44,856 bases of DNA, taken from contig WFWZ01000101.1 of assembly GCA_015490875.1 (NCBI GenBank), positions 1 to 44,856 on the forward strand, written 5' to 3'. The notes under the pieces are model-generated. The model was not told the origin of the DNA. It searched no databases and was given only the letters and a program-made list of their open reading frames with translations. Both the position numbers and the translations under genes were made by a program. This DNA comes from Planctomycetaceae bacterium. Lineage in GTDB: Bacteria; Planctomycetota; Planctomycetia; Pirellulales; Pirellulaceae. Shown in pieces: positions 29,005-38,053 of this stretch; position 1 is the stretch's first letter; every line of letters begins with the position of its first letter.

Positions 29005-31347
29005 ATGACCGCCTCCCCCCTCCCAGATAGGCGAAGTCGTTGCCGGCCATGGCTCCGGCGAACGGCCCTCTTTCCTACCGCGTTTCACTTTGTGTTTGCC
29101 TTGGGGCTCCTGCCGGCCTGGTCCTTGGTCTTGTCATCTCCTGCTAGGGCCAACGATACGGATGGCGCGAAAGTGGAGGGAAAGAGCGGCCGTGAAGCGA
29201 TCCGAAGCTCAGTCCCCAGTTTCGAACTGGATGTGCTGCCCGTCCTGACGGCTCGAGGTTGCAACGCCGGGCCGTGTCACGGGAAGGCCCGAGGCCAGAA
29301 CGGATTCAAACTCTCGCTCTTCGGATATGACTCGGACTTCGACCATGCGGCGATTGTGGGAGGAGCACGTGGGCGGCGCGTCTTCTTCGCGGCTCCGGCA
29401 AGCAGCCTCTTGCTGCGTAAAGCTACCGGCGAAGTGCCTCATGGAGGTGGTGTCCGTCTGCATCCCGACGAGGACGATTATCGGATGCTGTTGGAATGGA
29501 TTGCCGCGGGAGCCCCCCGCCGCGTCGCCGGCGAGCCTCAACTGACGGGCATTGACCTGAAACCCCGCCGCGTCGTCGCCCAGCCCGGTATGGCCGTGCA
29601 ATTGACGGTCACCGCTCACTATTCCGATGGATCGCGTCGAGATGTGACTCGGTGGACCACGTTCTCTTCGAATGAACCCACATTGGTGCGAGTGGTGGAG
29701 GGGAGTGAGCCGGGAAGGTTGCAGGTCGGTAAGCTGCCGGGCGAGGCAACCATCATGGCTCGGTACCTGACCGAACTGGCAACGACCGACGTCGCCATCC
29801 CGCTGACTGCTCGAGAGGATCGCGAGACGGCGGCTAGCTTGCCCGTTGCCAACTTCATCGATCAGCACATCGGGCGCAAGCTACAGATGCTGCGCATCAT
29901 CCCCTCGGCGTCATGTGACGAGTCGACTTATCTGCGCCGCGTCTACCTCGACCTGATCGGCAGACTTCCCACACCGGACGAAGCAAGGGATTACCTCGAA
30001 GACAGCTCGCCGGACAAGCGGGCGAGGCTGGTCGACCGATTGCTCGAGCGCCCCGAATACGCCGACCACTGGGCAAACCATTGGGTCGATCTGCTCCGGC
30101 CCAATCCGTATCGCGTCGGCATCAAAGCGGTCTACACGTTCGACGAGTGGATTCGCCGGCAGTTCCGGGAGAACCGGCCGTACGATGCCATGGTGCGCGA
30201 GCTCCTGACGGCTCAGGGGAGTACGTGGCACCACGGTGCCGTGACGCTCTTTCGCGATCGGCGTTCTCCGGAGGAGCGCACGGCGATTGTGAGCCAGCTT
30301 TTCCTGGGAATCCGATTGGAATGCGCCAAGTGCCATCACCATCCGTTTGAACGTTGGAGTCAACGAGATTACTACTCGTTCGCCGCTTTCTTCAGCCAGG
30401 TTAAGAACAAGGGAACCGGCCTTTCGCCTCCCATTTCCGGAAGCGAAGAATTTGTCTATGACGAAGACAAGACGGTGACTCAGGTGCGTCATCCGGTGAC
30501 AGGAGAGATCCTTGAGCCTCGCCCGTTGTTCGGACAGGTGCCTCCCGAAGCGAGCGGCCTGCCGCTGCGCCAGCAGTTGGCGGCTTGGATCACGTCTCCG
30601 GAGAATCCGTTCTTTGCGCAGGTGGCGGTCAATCGGGTTTGGGCGGAGTTGATGGGTGTGGGCCTGGTCGAGCCGGTCGACGACTTGCGCACGACCAATC
30701 CGCCGAGCAATCCGGAGCTGCTCGAGGCACTGGCGGCTGATTTCGTGGCACACGGTTACGACTTCAAGCACCTGCTACGAAGGATCACAGCATCACAGGC
30801 CTATCAGCTTTCGTCGTCCGTCCGCGCTGGAAATGGGATCGACCACCGCAACTACAGTCGGCATTACCGGAGGCGTCTGCGAGCGGAAGTTCTTCTGCAG
30901 GCCATCGATGACGTGACGGAAACGGAGGATCGATTCTCGGCGATGCCGTTGGGAAGTCGCCCGCACGAACTGTGGACGCACCGCATTCCCTCGGTCTTTC
31001 TCGACACCTTCGGACGCCCGGACCCGAATCAGGATCCTCCCTGCGAGCGTCTGCCCGACACGACGGTGACACAGGCTCTCCACTTGATGAACGCCGACCA
31101 TCTGCAAGGAAAAATCGCCGATCCCAAAGGACGCATCGCCAGGATGATCGCCGACCGCGATCACTATCCGACGCCAGAGTCGATTATCGAGGAACTTTAC
31201 CTGGCGTGCTATGCGCGCTTCCCCGAAGAGAAGGAAGTAGCGGCACTCGTTGGCCGCTTTCCCGCCGAACGGTCTCAGTGGACTCCGGTGGCCCAAGACC
31301 TGCTTTGGGCGCTGTTGAACACTCCAGAATTCCTATTCAAGGATTGA
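29005..31347 (+). CDS. Exported cytochrome-like DUF1549/DUF1553 protein
   Basis: 780 residues. A signal peptide spans about 22-49 (ending S-P-A-R-A). Residues about 70-165 form a planctomycete cytochrome-like domain with C86-x-x-x-x-C91-H92. A beta Ig-like (BIG2) domain follows (about 175-270), then DUF1549 (about 285-490) with C-A-K-C-H-H-H-P near 435, and DUF1553 (about 510-770) with N-R-V-W. This architecture is a planctomycete hallmark; heme binding through the CxxCH-type motifs is likely but untested, and the function is unknown. It is 6 bp from the DUF1501 gene, the usual partner of this family. Confidence 0.9.
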   Translation: MTASPLPDRRSRCRPWLRRTALFPTAFHFVFALGLLPAWSLVLSSPARANDTDGAKVEGKSGREAIRSSVPSFELDVLPVLTARGCNAGPCHGKARGQNGFKLSLFGYDSDFDHAAIVGGARGRRVFFAAPASSLLLRKATGEVPHGGGVRLHPDEDDYRMLLEWIAAGAPRRVAGEPQLTGIDLKPRRVVAQPGMAVQLTVTAHYSDGSRRDVTRWTTFSSNEPTLVRVVEGSEPGRLQVGKLPGEATIMARYLTELATTDVAIPLTAREDRETAASLPVANFIDQHIGRKLQMLRIIPSASCDESTYLRRVYLDLIGRLPTPDEARDYLEDSSPDKRARLVDRLLERPEYADHWANHWVDLLRPNPYRVGIKAVYTFDEWIRRQFRENRPYDAMVRELLTAQGSTWHHGAVTLFRDRRSPEERTAIVSQLFLGIRLECAKCHHHPFERWSQRDYYSFAAFFSQVKNKGTGLSPPISGSEEFVYDEDKTVTQVRHPVTGEILEPRPLFGQVPPEASGLPLRQQLAAWITSPENPFFAQVAVNRVWAELMGVGLVEPVDDLRTTNPPSNPELLEALAADFVAHGYDFKHLLRRITASQAYQLSSSVRAGNGIDHRNYSRHYRRRLRAEVLLQAIDDVTETEDRFSAMPLGSRPHELWTHRIPSVFLDTFGRPDPNQDPPCERLPDTTVTQALHLMNADHLQGKIADPKGRIARMIADRDHYPTPESIIEELYLACYARFPEEKEVAALVGRFPAERSQWTPVAQDLLWALLNTPEFLFKD

Positions 31348-31353
31348 ACGCTC

Positions 31354-32676
31354 ATGACCAGGACTAGGCAGCACAGAACTCGGTTGAGCCGGCGCAACAC
31401 GTTGCAACTCGGGCTCGGAGGCTGGTTGGGAGGCTCGCTGGTCAGCGCCTTGCGATGCGTGGCCGAGGGAAAGAACCGCCGGCGGCGCGCGGCCGACGCG
31501 TGCATTTTGATCTGGATGGACGGAGGTCCGTCCCACTACGAGACGTTCGACCCGAAGCCCGAGGCACCGCCGGAGATTCGCGGCGACTTCGGGACGGTGG
31601 CGACGCGCACGCCGGGAGTTTACTTTTCCGAGTACCTCCCCAAGCTGGCGGCATGCAGCGACAAGTTCACCGTGATCCGGTCGGTGCGCCATAACCAGGG
31701 GAATCATGGTGCGGGGAATCACTACATGATGACCGGAGCGCCGCCTCGGATTCCCGTCGGCTGCGGGGCGTTCGTCAGTTTCCATCCGAGCATGGGATCG
31801 ACCGTCGCGAAGATGTTGGGAGCCCCACGAGGACTGCCACCTTACTTTTCGATGCCGCAGATGTCCCGTTCGGGCGGTCCCAATTTCCTGGGCGCTCGGT
31901 ATGCCCCGTTCATTGTGAACAACGATCCCAACCGTCCCGATTTCCGGGTTCGTGACGTCACAATTCCACGGGGGGTGGCGGAGGATCGCTACAGCCGGCG
32001 GCGCGAGCTTCGACGGTTGGTGGATACGTTGCCGCGACTGAACGACGAGGCGGCAGCGGATCCGGTCGATACGATGGACGAGTTCTATGAACAGGCCTAC
32101 GAATTAGTCTCTTCGCCGCAAGCACAGAAGGCGTTCGATATCGGCCAAGAACCTGACTCGGTGCGCGAGCGTTACGGGCGCACGTCATTCGGACAGCGAG
32201 CCCTCTTGGCGCGGAGGCTGGTGGAAGCGGGCGTCCCGTTCGTCACGTTGTACGAGGGTGGATGGGACCACCACAGTACGATCTTCAGCGCGTTGAAGAA
32301 ACGTCTGCCCGTCTTTGAAACAGCGGTCGCCGCTCTGATTGCCGACTTGCACGAGCGAGGGTTGCTCGAGCGGACGATGGTCATTGCCTTGGGCGAGTTC
32401 GGTCGGACGCCGAAGGTGAACAGCCGAGGGGGCCGCGATCACTGGTCGAACGCCATGTCGATCCTCTTTGCCGGGGGCGGCACACCGGGAGGGCAAGTCG
32501 TCGGGGCAACCGATCGGCAAGGGTACTCGGCGGTCGAGCGAGTACTGTCACCGGAAAACTTCGTGGCGACCGTCTATCACAAATTGGGCATCGATCCGGG
32601 CCAGATTCTCTATACGCCCGAAGGCCGACCGACGATGCTTGTGAGCGATCCCACTCCCATCGCCGAACTCGGATAG
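31354..32676 (+). CDS. Tat-exported DUF1501 protein
   Basis: 440 residues. S-R-R-N-T-L-Q-L-G-L near residue 12 is a twin-arginine signal followed by a Gly/Leu core. The rest is an alkaline-phosphatase-superfamily-like DUF1501 domain: I-W-M-D-G-G-P-S-H-Y-E-T-F-D-P-K-P, R-S-V-R-H-N-Q-G-N-H, G-G-W-D-H-H and G-E-F-G-R-T-P-K-V-N with R-D-H-W. Those residues match the metal-binding pattern of the superfamily. Its enzyme activity is unknown. Planctomycete genomes usually pair it with a DUF1549/DUF1553 protein, as here (6-bp gap), and the following gene starts 7 bp later. Confidence 0.9.
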   Translation: MTRTRQHRTRLSRRNTLQLGLGGWLGGSLVSALRCVAEGKNRRRRAADACILIWMDGGPSHYETFDPKPEAPPEIRGDFGTVATRTPGVYFSEYLPKLAACSDKFTVIRSVRHNQGNHGAGNHYMMTGAPPRIPVGCGAFVSFHPSMGSTVAKMLGAPRGLPPYFSMPQMSRSGGPNFLGARYAPFIVNNDPNRPDFRVRDVTIPRGVAEDRYSRRRELRRLVDTLPRLNDEAAADPVDTMDEFYEQAYELVSSPQAQKAFDIGQEPDSVRERYGRTSFGQRALLARRLVEAGVPFVTLYEGGWDHHSTIFSALKKRLPVFETAVAALIADLHERGLLERTMVIALGEFGRTPKVNSRGGRDHWSNAMSILFAGGGTPGGQVVGATDRQGYSAVERVLSPENFVATVYHKLGIDPGQILYTPEGRPTMLVSDPTPIAELG

Positions 32677-32683
32677 GCCTCCC

Positions 32684-34357
32684 ATGATCGCGAGTGCTCT
32701 CAGAAGTGTCCACGTTCAGACACTCATTGTCGCACTATTGGCAGCCTTTCTCCTTGAGGACGCTGTCATCGCGAGGGCGGAGGAACTGAAGATCGCAACC
32801 GTGTTTCCGGCCGGGGTAGAGGCTGGGAAAACGTCCGAGCTGCACATCGAGTCGCCCAGTCGCTGGCCGGTCGAGGTCGAATCGACGGTCGAGAAGCTCG
32901 AGTGGAAGGTGACCGACAAGAAAGGAGTCCTCGAAGTCCGAGTGCCTGCCGACGTTCCCCCGCAGCTCGCGTGGTTCCGCTTGTATGATGCGCAGGGCGT
33001 CTCTGCATGGCAGCCTTTACTCATCAGCGCTAAGCCGCGGGAGGTCGAGAAAGAACCCAACGATCGGCCATCGCAGGCACATGCCTGTTCGCTTCCTGCG
33101 ATCGTCGACGGCCGACTTGGCAAGAGGGGTGATGTTGATGTTTTTCGAGTGCATTTGAACAAGGGAGACACGTTGGTGGCTCGAGTCGCCGCGCATCACC
33201 TGCTCGGGTCTCCTATCGATAGCGTGCTGCAACTATGTGATGCGCGCGGTTTCGTCCTCTGGCAAAACCACGACGATCGGGGACTCGATCCGACGATTGT
33301 TTTCAAGGCAACGGCCGACGGGGACTACTTCTTGCGTCTTTTTGCTTTTCCAAGCCAGCCCAACTCGAGTATCGCGTTCACAGGAAGCAGCGCGTGCCGA
33401 TACACACTGACGGTGTCGACCGGCGGCGTGATCGACGGGTGGACAGCGCCGACGGAGGCGATGTCTGGAGACGGGCCATTCACGCTCCAGGCGACGGGGT
33501 GGAGCCTCAAGACGCCGGTCCGTCTTTCGCTCGATCGCTCACCGAACGTCCGCGGGGCGGTTGCGGCCTGGCGCTGGATAGGACATCGGCGTTTGCTCGG
33601 GGAGGCCCCGCTCCCCTTGCTGTCTCAGGGAGACGTGATGGCTTCCGAGCACCAGGTGGCCAGTGGGCAAGCATTGCTGCGATTGCCCGAGGGAACGGGA
33701 AGGTGCTGGGTTTCCGGGGCGTTCGAGGAAGCGGGTGAAGTCGACACGTATCGCTTCGAGAGTGAAGCTGGGGAGACGTGGGAGTGGGAGATCTGGTCGG
33801 ATCGATTGGGCTATCGAGCCGACCCGTGGCTAGAGATCGTCGACGCGGCCGGCGAACGTGTGGCTCAATTCGACGACCTGGCTCGAGACGCCATCGATGT
33901 GCGATTGCGGTGGAAGGCACCGGCGAAAGGAGCTTACCGCGTGCAGGTGCGAGATCGCTTCTCGGGGCATGGACTCCGCTGGCGGTACTGGCTGTCCGCG
34001 CGGCGCGTTGTTGCCAACTTGACTGTCGAGATCGACAAGCTGAGTTGGGAGGCCAAGTCGGGCCAGACGGTTCGGTTAGAGACGGAATGGAAATGGGAGA
34101 GTGGAACTCCGGTTCCTTTCCGTTTTCGAGTCGCGGGTCTTCCCGAGCGGTTCTCTGTTGGGCCGGTCGAGCCGATCAAGGAAAAAGGAGGGAAGACCGT
34201 ATTGGAAATACGAGTTCCCGAGGACACGGCCGGGGGCTTTCCGTTTGCGATCGACGCGATCGACGAGCGGGACCGCGTCATCGCGCGGGCTCGCTGGACT
34301 GGTGCTCCGCTGTTCTCTCCAGCCGACCGGCTGTGGCTGACTGTGACAAAGCCGTGA
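32684..34357 (+). CDS. Exported PPC-domain protein
   Basis: 557 residues, mainly beta. A signal peptide (about 12-32, ending A-R-A) precedes an Ig-like region (about 35-120). Then E-P-N-D-R-P starts a PPC (pre-peptidase C-terminal) domain: D-V-D-V-F-R-V (about 148-154), G-D-Y-F-L-R-L. A second D-x-D-T-Y-R-F-like block occurs near 350-370 with Y-R-V-Q-V-R-D later. No catalytic domain is present, so this is probably a binding or structural protein of the envelope. It is the third gene of the DUF1549-DUF1501 operon; the strict spacing suggests the three products act together. It ends 23 bp from the convergent aminotransferase gene. Confidence 0.85.
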   Translation: MIASALRSVHVQTLIVALLAAFLLEDAVIARAEELKIATVFPAGVEAGKTSELHIESPSRWPVEVESTVEKLEWKVTDKKGVLEVRVPADVPPQLAWFRLYDAQGVSAWQPLLISAKPREVEKEPNDRPSQAHACSLPAIVDGRLGKRGDVDVFRVHLNKGDTLVARVAAHHLLGSPIDSVLQLCDARGFVLWQNHDDRGLDPTIVFKATADGDYFLRLFAFPSQPNSSIAFTGSSACRYTLTVSTGGVIDGWTAPTEAMSGDGPFTLQATGWSLKTPVRLSLDRSPNVRGAVAAWRWIGHRRLLGEAPLPLLSQGDVMASEHQVASGQALLRLPEGTGRCWVSGAFEEAGEVDTYRFESEAGETWEWEIWSDRLGYRADPWLEIVDAAGERVAQFDDLARDAIDVRLRWKAPAKGAYRVQVRDRFSGHGLRWRYWLSARRVVANLTVEIDKLSWEAKSGQTVRLETEWKWESGTPVPFRFRVAGLPERFSVGPVEPIKEKGGKTVLEIRVPEDTAGGFPFAIDAIDERDRVIARARWTGAPLFSPADRLWLTVTKP

Positions 34358-34380
34358 CACTCTGATCGTCCGTCGCCGCA

Positions 34381-35574
34381 TCACTTCAAGACGGCAGCGA
34401 TCGCGTCGCAGACACGGTCGAGATTCGATGCGTTGAGTCCGGCAATGTTGATGCGTCCACTGCGGACGATGTAGACGGCGTGCTCTGTTTTGAGTCGGTC
34501 GACTTGCAGGGGCGTGAGTCCCGAGAACGAAAACATCCCCTTTTGGGCTTCGATGAAGTGGAAATCGCGATCGGGGAGTCGGCTCGTGAGTCCAGCCACC
34601 AGTTGTGAGCGCAGGTCGCGGATCCGGTCGCGCATCGCCGCGAGTTCGCCGAGCCACTGTTGGCGGAGGGAATCATCGGCGAGGATCGTGGCGACGATGG
34701 CAGCACCGTGCTTGGGCGGATTCGAATAGTTCGAGCGGACGGCTGCCTTGAGTTGGCTTTCCACGGCGGACGCCTGGTCGGCACTGGCTGTGACGGCGGT
34801 CACGGCGCCGGTGCGCTCGGCATAGAGGCCGAAGTTCTTGGAGTAGGAGTGGGCGACGAGGACTTCGAGTCCCGCGTTGACGCAACGTCGAACGGCCTGG
34901 GCGTCGGCATCGAGTCCCTCTCCGAATCCTTGGTACGCCAAGTCGATCAGCGGCAACCAACGGCGCTCGCGAGCCACTTCAATGATTTCGGTCCACTCCT
35001 CGGCAGTTGGGTCGACGCCGGTGGGGTTGTGACAACATCCGTGGAGGCAGACGACGTCGCCGGGGGGGATTTGGCGGAGTGATTCGAGCATGGCGGCGCC
35101 ATCGAGTCGCGTTCCGGAATCGTCGAGGTAGGCGTAATGGTCGGTGTCGAGGCCGGCGGAACGGAAGACATTGTGGTGATTGGCCCACGTCGGCCGGCTG
35201 CACCAGATGCGTCGGGAAACGCCGTTGCGCACGAGGAAGTCGGCCGCCACTCGCAAGCCAGCCGTGCCGCCGGGAGTTTGGATCGTTACGGCGCGGCCTT
35301 CGGTGATCGCCGCAGCGTCTTCGCCAAGCAACAGGGCTCGCACGCGTCGGTTGAAGTCGGGATCTCCGCCCATCGAGAGGTACGACTTCGTCGTTTCGGT
35401 TTCGATGAGCCGTCGTTCGGCTTCTTTCACGGCGTCCAGAATCGGCGTCGTTCCCGATTCGTCCTTGTAGACGCCGACCGTGAGATTGACCTTTTCGGCC
35501 CGAGGGTCCTTTTGGAAACTTTCGTTTAGGCCCAAAATGGCATCGGGAGGTGCCGGCTGGATCGATTCGAACAT
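34381..35574 (-). CDS. Aspartate/aromatic aminotransferase
   Basis: 397 residues, class I PLP aminotransferase of the aspartate/tyrosine (AspC/TyrB) branch; it moves amino groups between aspartate (or aromatic amino acids) and 2-oxoglutarate. Seen: N-L-T-V-G-V-Y-K-D (30-38), C-C-H-N-P-T-G (180-186), the PLP lysine K246 in S-Y-S-K-N-F-G-L-Y, and an R-I-N-I-A-G-L segment near the C-terminus with the carboxylate-binding arginine. I chose ATG 35574 because M-F-E-S-I-Q-P-A-P-P-D is the family's N-terminus; the longer frame from 35703 would overlap the BMC gene. The gap to the BMC start is 92 bp. The exact amino acid preference cannot be read from sequence. Confidence 0.9.
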   Translation of the reverse strand: MFESIQPAPPDAILGLNESFQKDPRAEKVNLTVGVYKDESGTTPILDAVKEAERRLIETETTKSYLSMGGDPDFNRRVRALLLGEDAAAITEGRAVTIQTPGGTAGLRVAADFLVRNGVSRRIWCSRPTWANHHNVFRSAGLDTDHYAYLDDSGTRLDGAAMLESLRQIPPGDVVCLHGCCHNPTGVDPTAEEWTEIIEVARERRWLPLIDLAYQGFGEGLDADAQAVRRCVNAGLEVLVAHSYSKNFGLYAERTGAVTAVTASADQASAVESQLKAAVRSNYSNPPKHGAAIVATILADDSLRQQWLGELAAMRDRIRDLRSQLVAGLTSRLPDRDFHFIEAQKGMFSFSGLTPLQVDRLKTEHAVYIVRSGRINIAGLNASNLDRVCDAIAAVLK

Positions 35575-35666
35575 CCCAAGAAAGCTCCGCGAAGCGATGG
35601 AAACTCGAGTACGCGAAGCCCGATTGTAGGCTTGGGAAAGCGGCTTGGAAACAGGGTACGGCAACC

Positions 35667-36275
35667 GTGGCCATTGGACTCTTGGAAACGACTGGGTGGA
35701 CACCGGCCATGGTGGCTTTGGACGTCATGGAGAAGTCCGCTTCGATCGAGGTCCTTCAGGCGGAGTTGAACGATTTCCTTGGGGTCGTCATCAAGATCGA
35801 AGGGGAACTCGAGTCGGTGGCGACGGCCGTGGAAGCGGGGCGGCGTGTTGCGAGGCAGATGGGAGGCCGCCCGACGGTCGACGTGTTGGCGAGTCCCGAG
35901 AGTCAGGCGAGGGAGGCGATCGAGAGTCCGGCCGAGTATAATCCGCTCATCCAGCAAGCAGTGGTAACTCTTCCGGCCGAGGAGGTTGGGACAGACATGG
36001 GTCAGGCAGAAGAAGCTCTGGGATTCATCGAGACGCAGGGATTCACGGCGGTGTTCGATGCGGTCGACACTGCTTGCAAGGCGGCACAAGTCGAGGTTGT
36101 CGGCAAGGAGAAGCTGGGAGGAGGTTATGTGACGGTCGTGATTCGAGGCGATGTGGCGGCCGTTACGGCGGCCGTCGATGCGGGGAAAGTCCGGGCGGCC
36201 CAACTCGGGACCCTCATCGCCGCTCACGTCATCCCTCGCCCCAGTCGTTCGGTTCTTTCCCTCCTGCCGCAGTAA
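35667..36275 (+). CDS. Tandem-domain bacterial microcompartment shell protein (BMC-T)
   Basis: 202 residues with two BMC domains. Domain 1 (about 2-80) starts A-I-G-L-L-E-T-T-G-W and has a pore loop with N-D-F-L. Domain 2 (about 115-195) starts A-L-G-F-I-E-T-Q-G-F and has the canonical K-L-G-G-G pore loop and H-V-I-P-R-P ending. This is the PduT-like, non-permuted order expected of BMC-T, which forms pseudohexameric trimers in shells. No Cys for an iron-sulfur centre is seen. GTG 35667 is chosen because it falls directly before A-I-G-L-L, where BMC proteins start; the ATG at 35550 is upstream in the aminotransferase region. No other shell gene or signature enzyme is nearby; the adjacent genes are an aminotransferase, a TPR protein and an SDR. 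Confidence 0.9.
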   Translation: MAIGLLETTGWTPAMVALDVMEKSASIEVLQAELNDFLGVVIKIEGELESVATAVEAGRRVARQMGGRPTVDVLASPESQAREAIESPAEYNPLIQQAVVTLPAEEVGTDMGQAEEALGFIETQGFTAVFDAVDTACKAAQVEVVGKEKLGGGYVTVVIRGDVAAVTAAVDAGKVRAAQLGTLIAAHVIPRPSRSVLSLLPQ

Positions 36276-36336
36276 GATCGGTATCGGCCGGCCGGTGAGA
36301 TGTGCCCTCCCCTCCCCCTCGGACGGAGGAAACCGT

Positions 36337-36365
36337 TTGCCATTTCGTTTTGAGCCGATTAGGAT
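36337..36365 (+). promoter_or_regulatory. Candidate promoter of the TPR gene
   Basis: TTGCCA at 36337-36342 and TAGGAT at 36360-36365 are separated by 17 bp. The -10 box ends 44 bp before ATG 36410. A reasonable sigma-70-type match that would separate the TPR gene from the BMC gene. Confidence 0.4.
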
Positions 36366-36409
36366 AAGTGTTTCGGATGGTAGGTCTACTCGACAGGGGA
36401 GTCGTGCGC

Positions 36410-37177
36410 ATGTACCGCGGTGCTCATGCGACCATACTAGCTTGGATCGGCTTGCTGCTGGGGGCAACCTCCTTGGCGGCACAGGACACGGCGATCGCTC
36501 AACAGTACGCGGATGGCGTCCATGCCTTGTTCGCCGGTGACTACGAGGCGGCGGTGACGGCGTTGACGCGAGTGATCGAGAAGTCGGATCAGGATCCGCG
36601 AGCCTATTTTTTCCGAGGTGCCGCCTATTGGGCGCTGGGAGAGAAGGAGAAGGCGGAGGCTGACTTTCGTGCCGGGGCCGAACGGGAGGTCTTCGGCCCA
36701 CCCCTCCCCTATTCGCTCAATGATGTGCTGGAACGGATCCAAGGCAAAGTGCGGATGCGGATCGAAGCGGCGCGCGAAGAGGCTCGAGAGCGTTACCGCA
36801 AAGAGGAGGCGGCTCGCAAGGCGGCTCGATACGAAGCGCTTCGGCGCGCCAAGCAGCTCGTCTTGTACCCACCCCGGCCCCTGCCGGCAGCGGAAAAGAT
36901 CTTGAAGGAGATCAAGCTGGCTTCTCTCCCGTCGGACCCGTTCGCCACAGGGACGCTTTTTGCTTCGGGGAAGCCGGCTCCCGAGGGATCCAAGAAATTG
37001 TTGACAGCCATCCCGGTGAGTCATCCGGCGGCCGGTGGCAATGCGGAAGCGCCAGCAGCCGGCCAACCCGCGGCTCCCGCGGCCGGTGATCCATTCGGCA
37101 GCGATCCGGCTCCCAAACCGGCTCCCAGCAAGCCGGAAAAGGACGATCCCTTCGGCAGCGATCCGTTTGGGAACTGA
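36410..37177 (+). CDS. Exported TPR-like protein with C-terminal DPF motifs
   Basis: 255 residues. ATG 36410 is chosen because a signal peptide follows (hydrophobic about 7-22, ending S-L-A-A-Q) and CAGGGGAG lies upstream. A TPR-like pair of helices comes next (about 30-90: Y-A-D-G-V-H-A-L-F-A-G-D-Y-E-A-A, P-R-A-Y-F-F-R-G-A-A-Y). Then a long, very charged Arg/Glu/Lys helix (about 105-155), and an Ala/Pro/Gly-rich tail with three D-P-F motifs (two within D-P-F-G-S-D-P). A protein-binding role is inferred from the TPR; the substrate is unknown. The tail has the look of an unstructured linker. Starts 134 bp downstream of the BMC gene. Confidence 0.8.
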   Translation: MYRGAHATILAWIGLLLGATSLAAQDTAIAQQYADGVHALFAGDYEAAVTALTRVIEKSDQDPRAYFFRGAAYWALGEKEKAEADFRAGAEREVFGPPLPYSLNDVLERIQGKVRMRIEAAREEARERYRKEEAARKAARYEALRRAKQLVLYPPRPLPAAEKILKEIKLASLPSDPFATGTLFASGKPAPEGSKKLLTAIPVSHPAAGGNAEAPAAGQPAAPAAGDPFGSDPAPKPAPSKPEKDDPFGSDPFGN

Positions 37178-37293
37178 TGTAGCGCGTCGACCAGAACCTA
37201 CTACCGGTGCAGTTCTCTTTTCCGAGTGTGTTGCTTGCGGCCGGAAGTCTTGTGGCAGCCTCTTGAGAGTCGCGTGGCAAGGAGGAGGAAAGG

Positions 37294-38034
37294 ATGCCGA
37301 GTCAGCAGAGTCGAGCTCGCGTCGTGGCGGTCACCGGGGGCGGCAGTGGAATCGGTTGGGCCGTTGCCGAGGCGTTTGCGTTGCGCGGGGACCGTGTGGC
37401 GATCGGCGGCCGTCGCGAGGAGCGATTGCGAGCAGCCATTGAGGGCAGCCCGTCTGCTTCTCAGTTCTTCCCGCACCGCTTGGACGTGGCCGATCGTGCG
37501 TCGGTGGATGCGTTCTTCACAGCGGTGGAAGGGGAGCTAGGTGAGGTCGACATCTTGGTTAATGCGGCGGGCATCAATGTCCCGAACCGGATGATGGCGG
37601 ACACGACGGCGGAGGACTGGGACCAGATCCTTGCGATCAATGCGTCGGGAGCCTTCTATTGCATGCAGCGAGTACTGCCATCGATGCGTCAGCGAGGGAG
37701 CGGCCTGATCGTGAATATCTCGTCAGTGTCGGGAAAGCGAGCGACTCCGTTGGGCGGTGTGGCGTATGACGCTTCGAAATTCGCGATGACGGGCCTTGGG
37801 ATCTGCGTGGCCAATGAGGAAGCCGAGCATGGCATCCGCGTGACGAATGTCTATCCTGGAGAAGTCGACACGCCGATTTTGGAGCAACGTCCTCAAGCCG
37901 TCGATGCCGAACATCGAGCGAGAATCCTCCAGCCGGAAGATTTGGCGCCGCTCGTGCTGACCATTGCCGACTTGCCGCCTCGAGCCCACGTGCCCGAGAT
38001 CGTTATCAAGCCTCTCTCTCAGCCCTACGCCTAG
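37294..38034 (+). CDS. Short-chain dehydrogenase/reductase (SDR)
   Basis: 246 residues, classical SDR length. T-G-G-G-S-G-I-G (14-21) is the nucleotide-binding motif, N-A-A-G the structural motif, and S144, Y158 and K162 (Y-D-A-S-K) the catalytic residues, with N-x-x-x-G and P-G-E-V-D-T-P later. It should reduce or oxidise a carbonyl/alcohol with NAD(P)H; the substrate is not evident. AAGGAGGAAAGG just before ATG 37294 is an unusually strong ribosome-binding site for this region. It ends 19 bp from the convergent lipoprotein gene. Confidence 0.9.
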   Translation: MPSQQSRARVVAVTGGGSGIGWAVAEAFALRGDRVAIGGRREERLRAAIEGSPSASQFFPHRLDVADRASVDAFFTAVEGELGEVDILVNAAGINVPNRMMADTTAEDWDQILAINASGAFYCMQRVLPSMRQRGSGLIVNISSVSGKRATPLGGVAYDASKFAMTGLGICVANEEAEHGIRVTNVYPGEVDTPILEQRPQAVDAEHRARILQPEDLAPLVLTIADLPPRAHVPEIVIKPLSQPYA

Positions 38035-38053
38035 TCGGCAAACGGTCTCGCTT

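Noticed and set aside
35526-36701. Minus-strand open frame of 391 codons across the BMC gene
   Set aside because: Overlaps the BMC-T and TPR genes in antisense and is Arg/Pro/His-rich without motifs.
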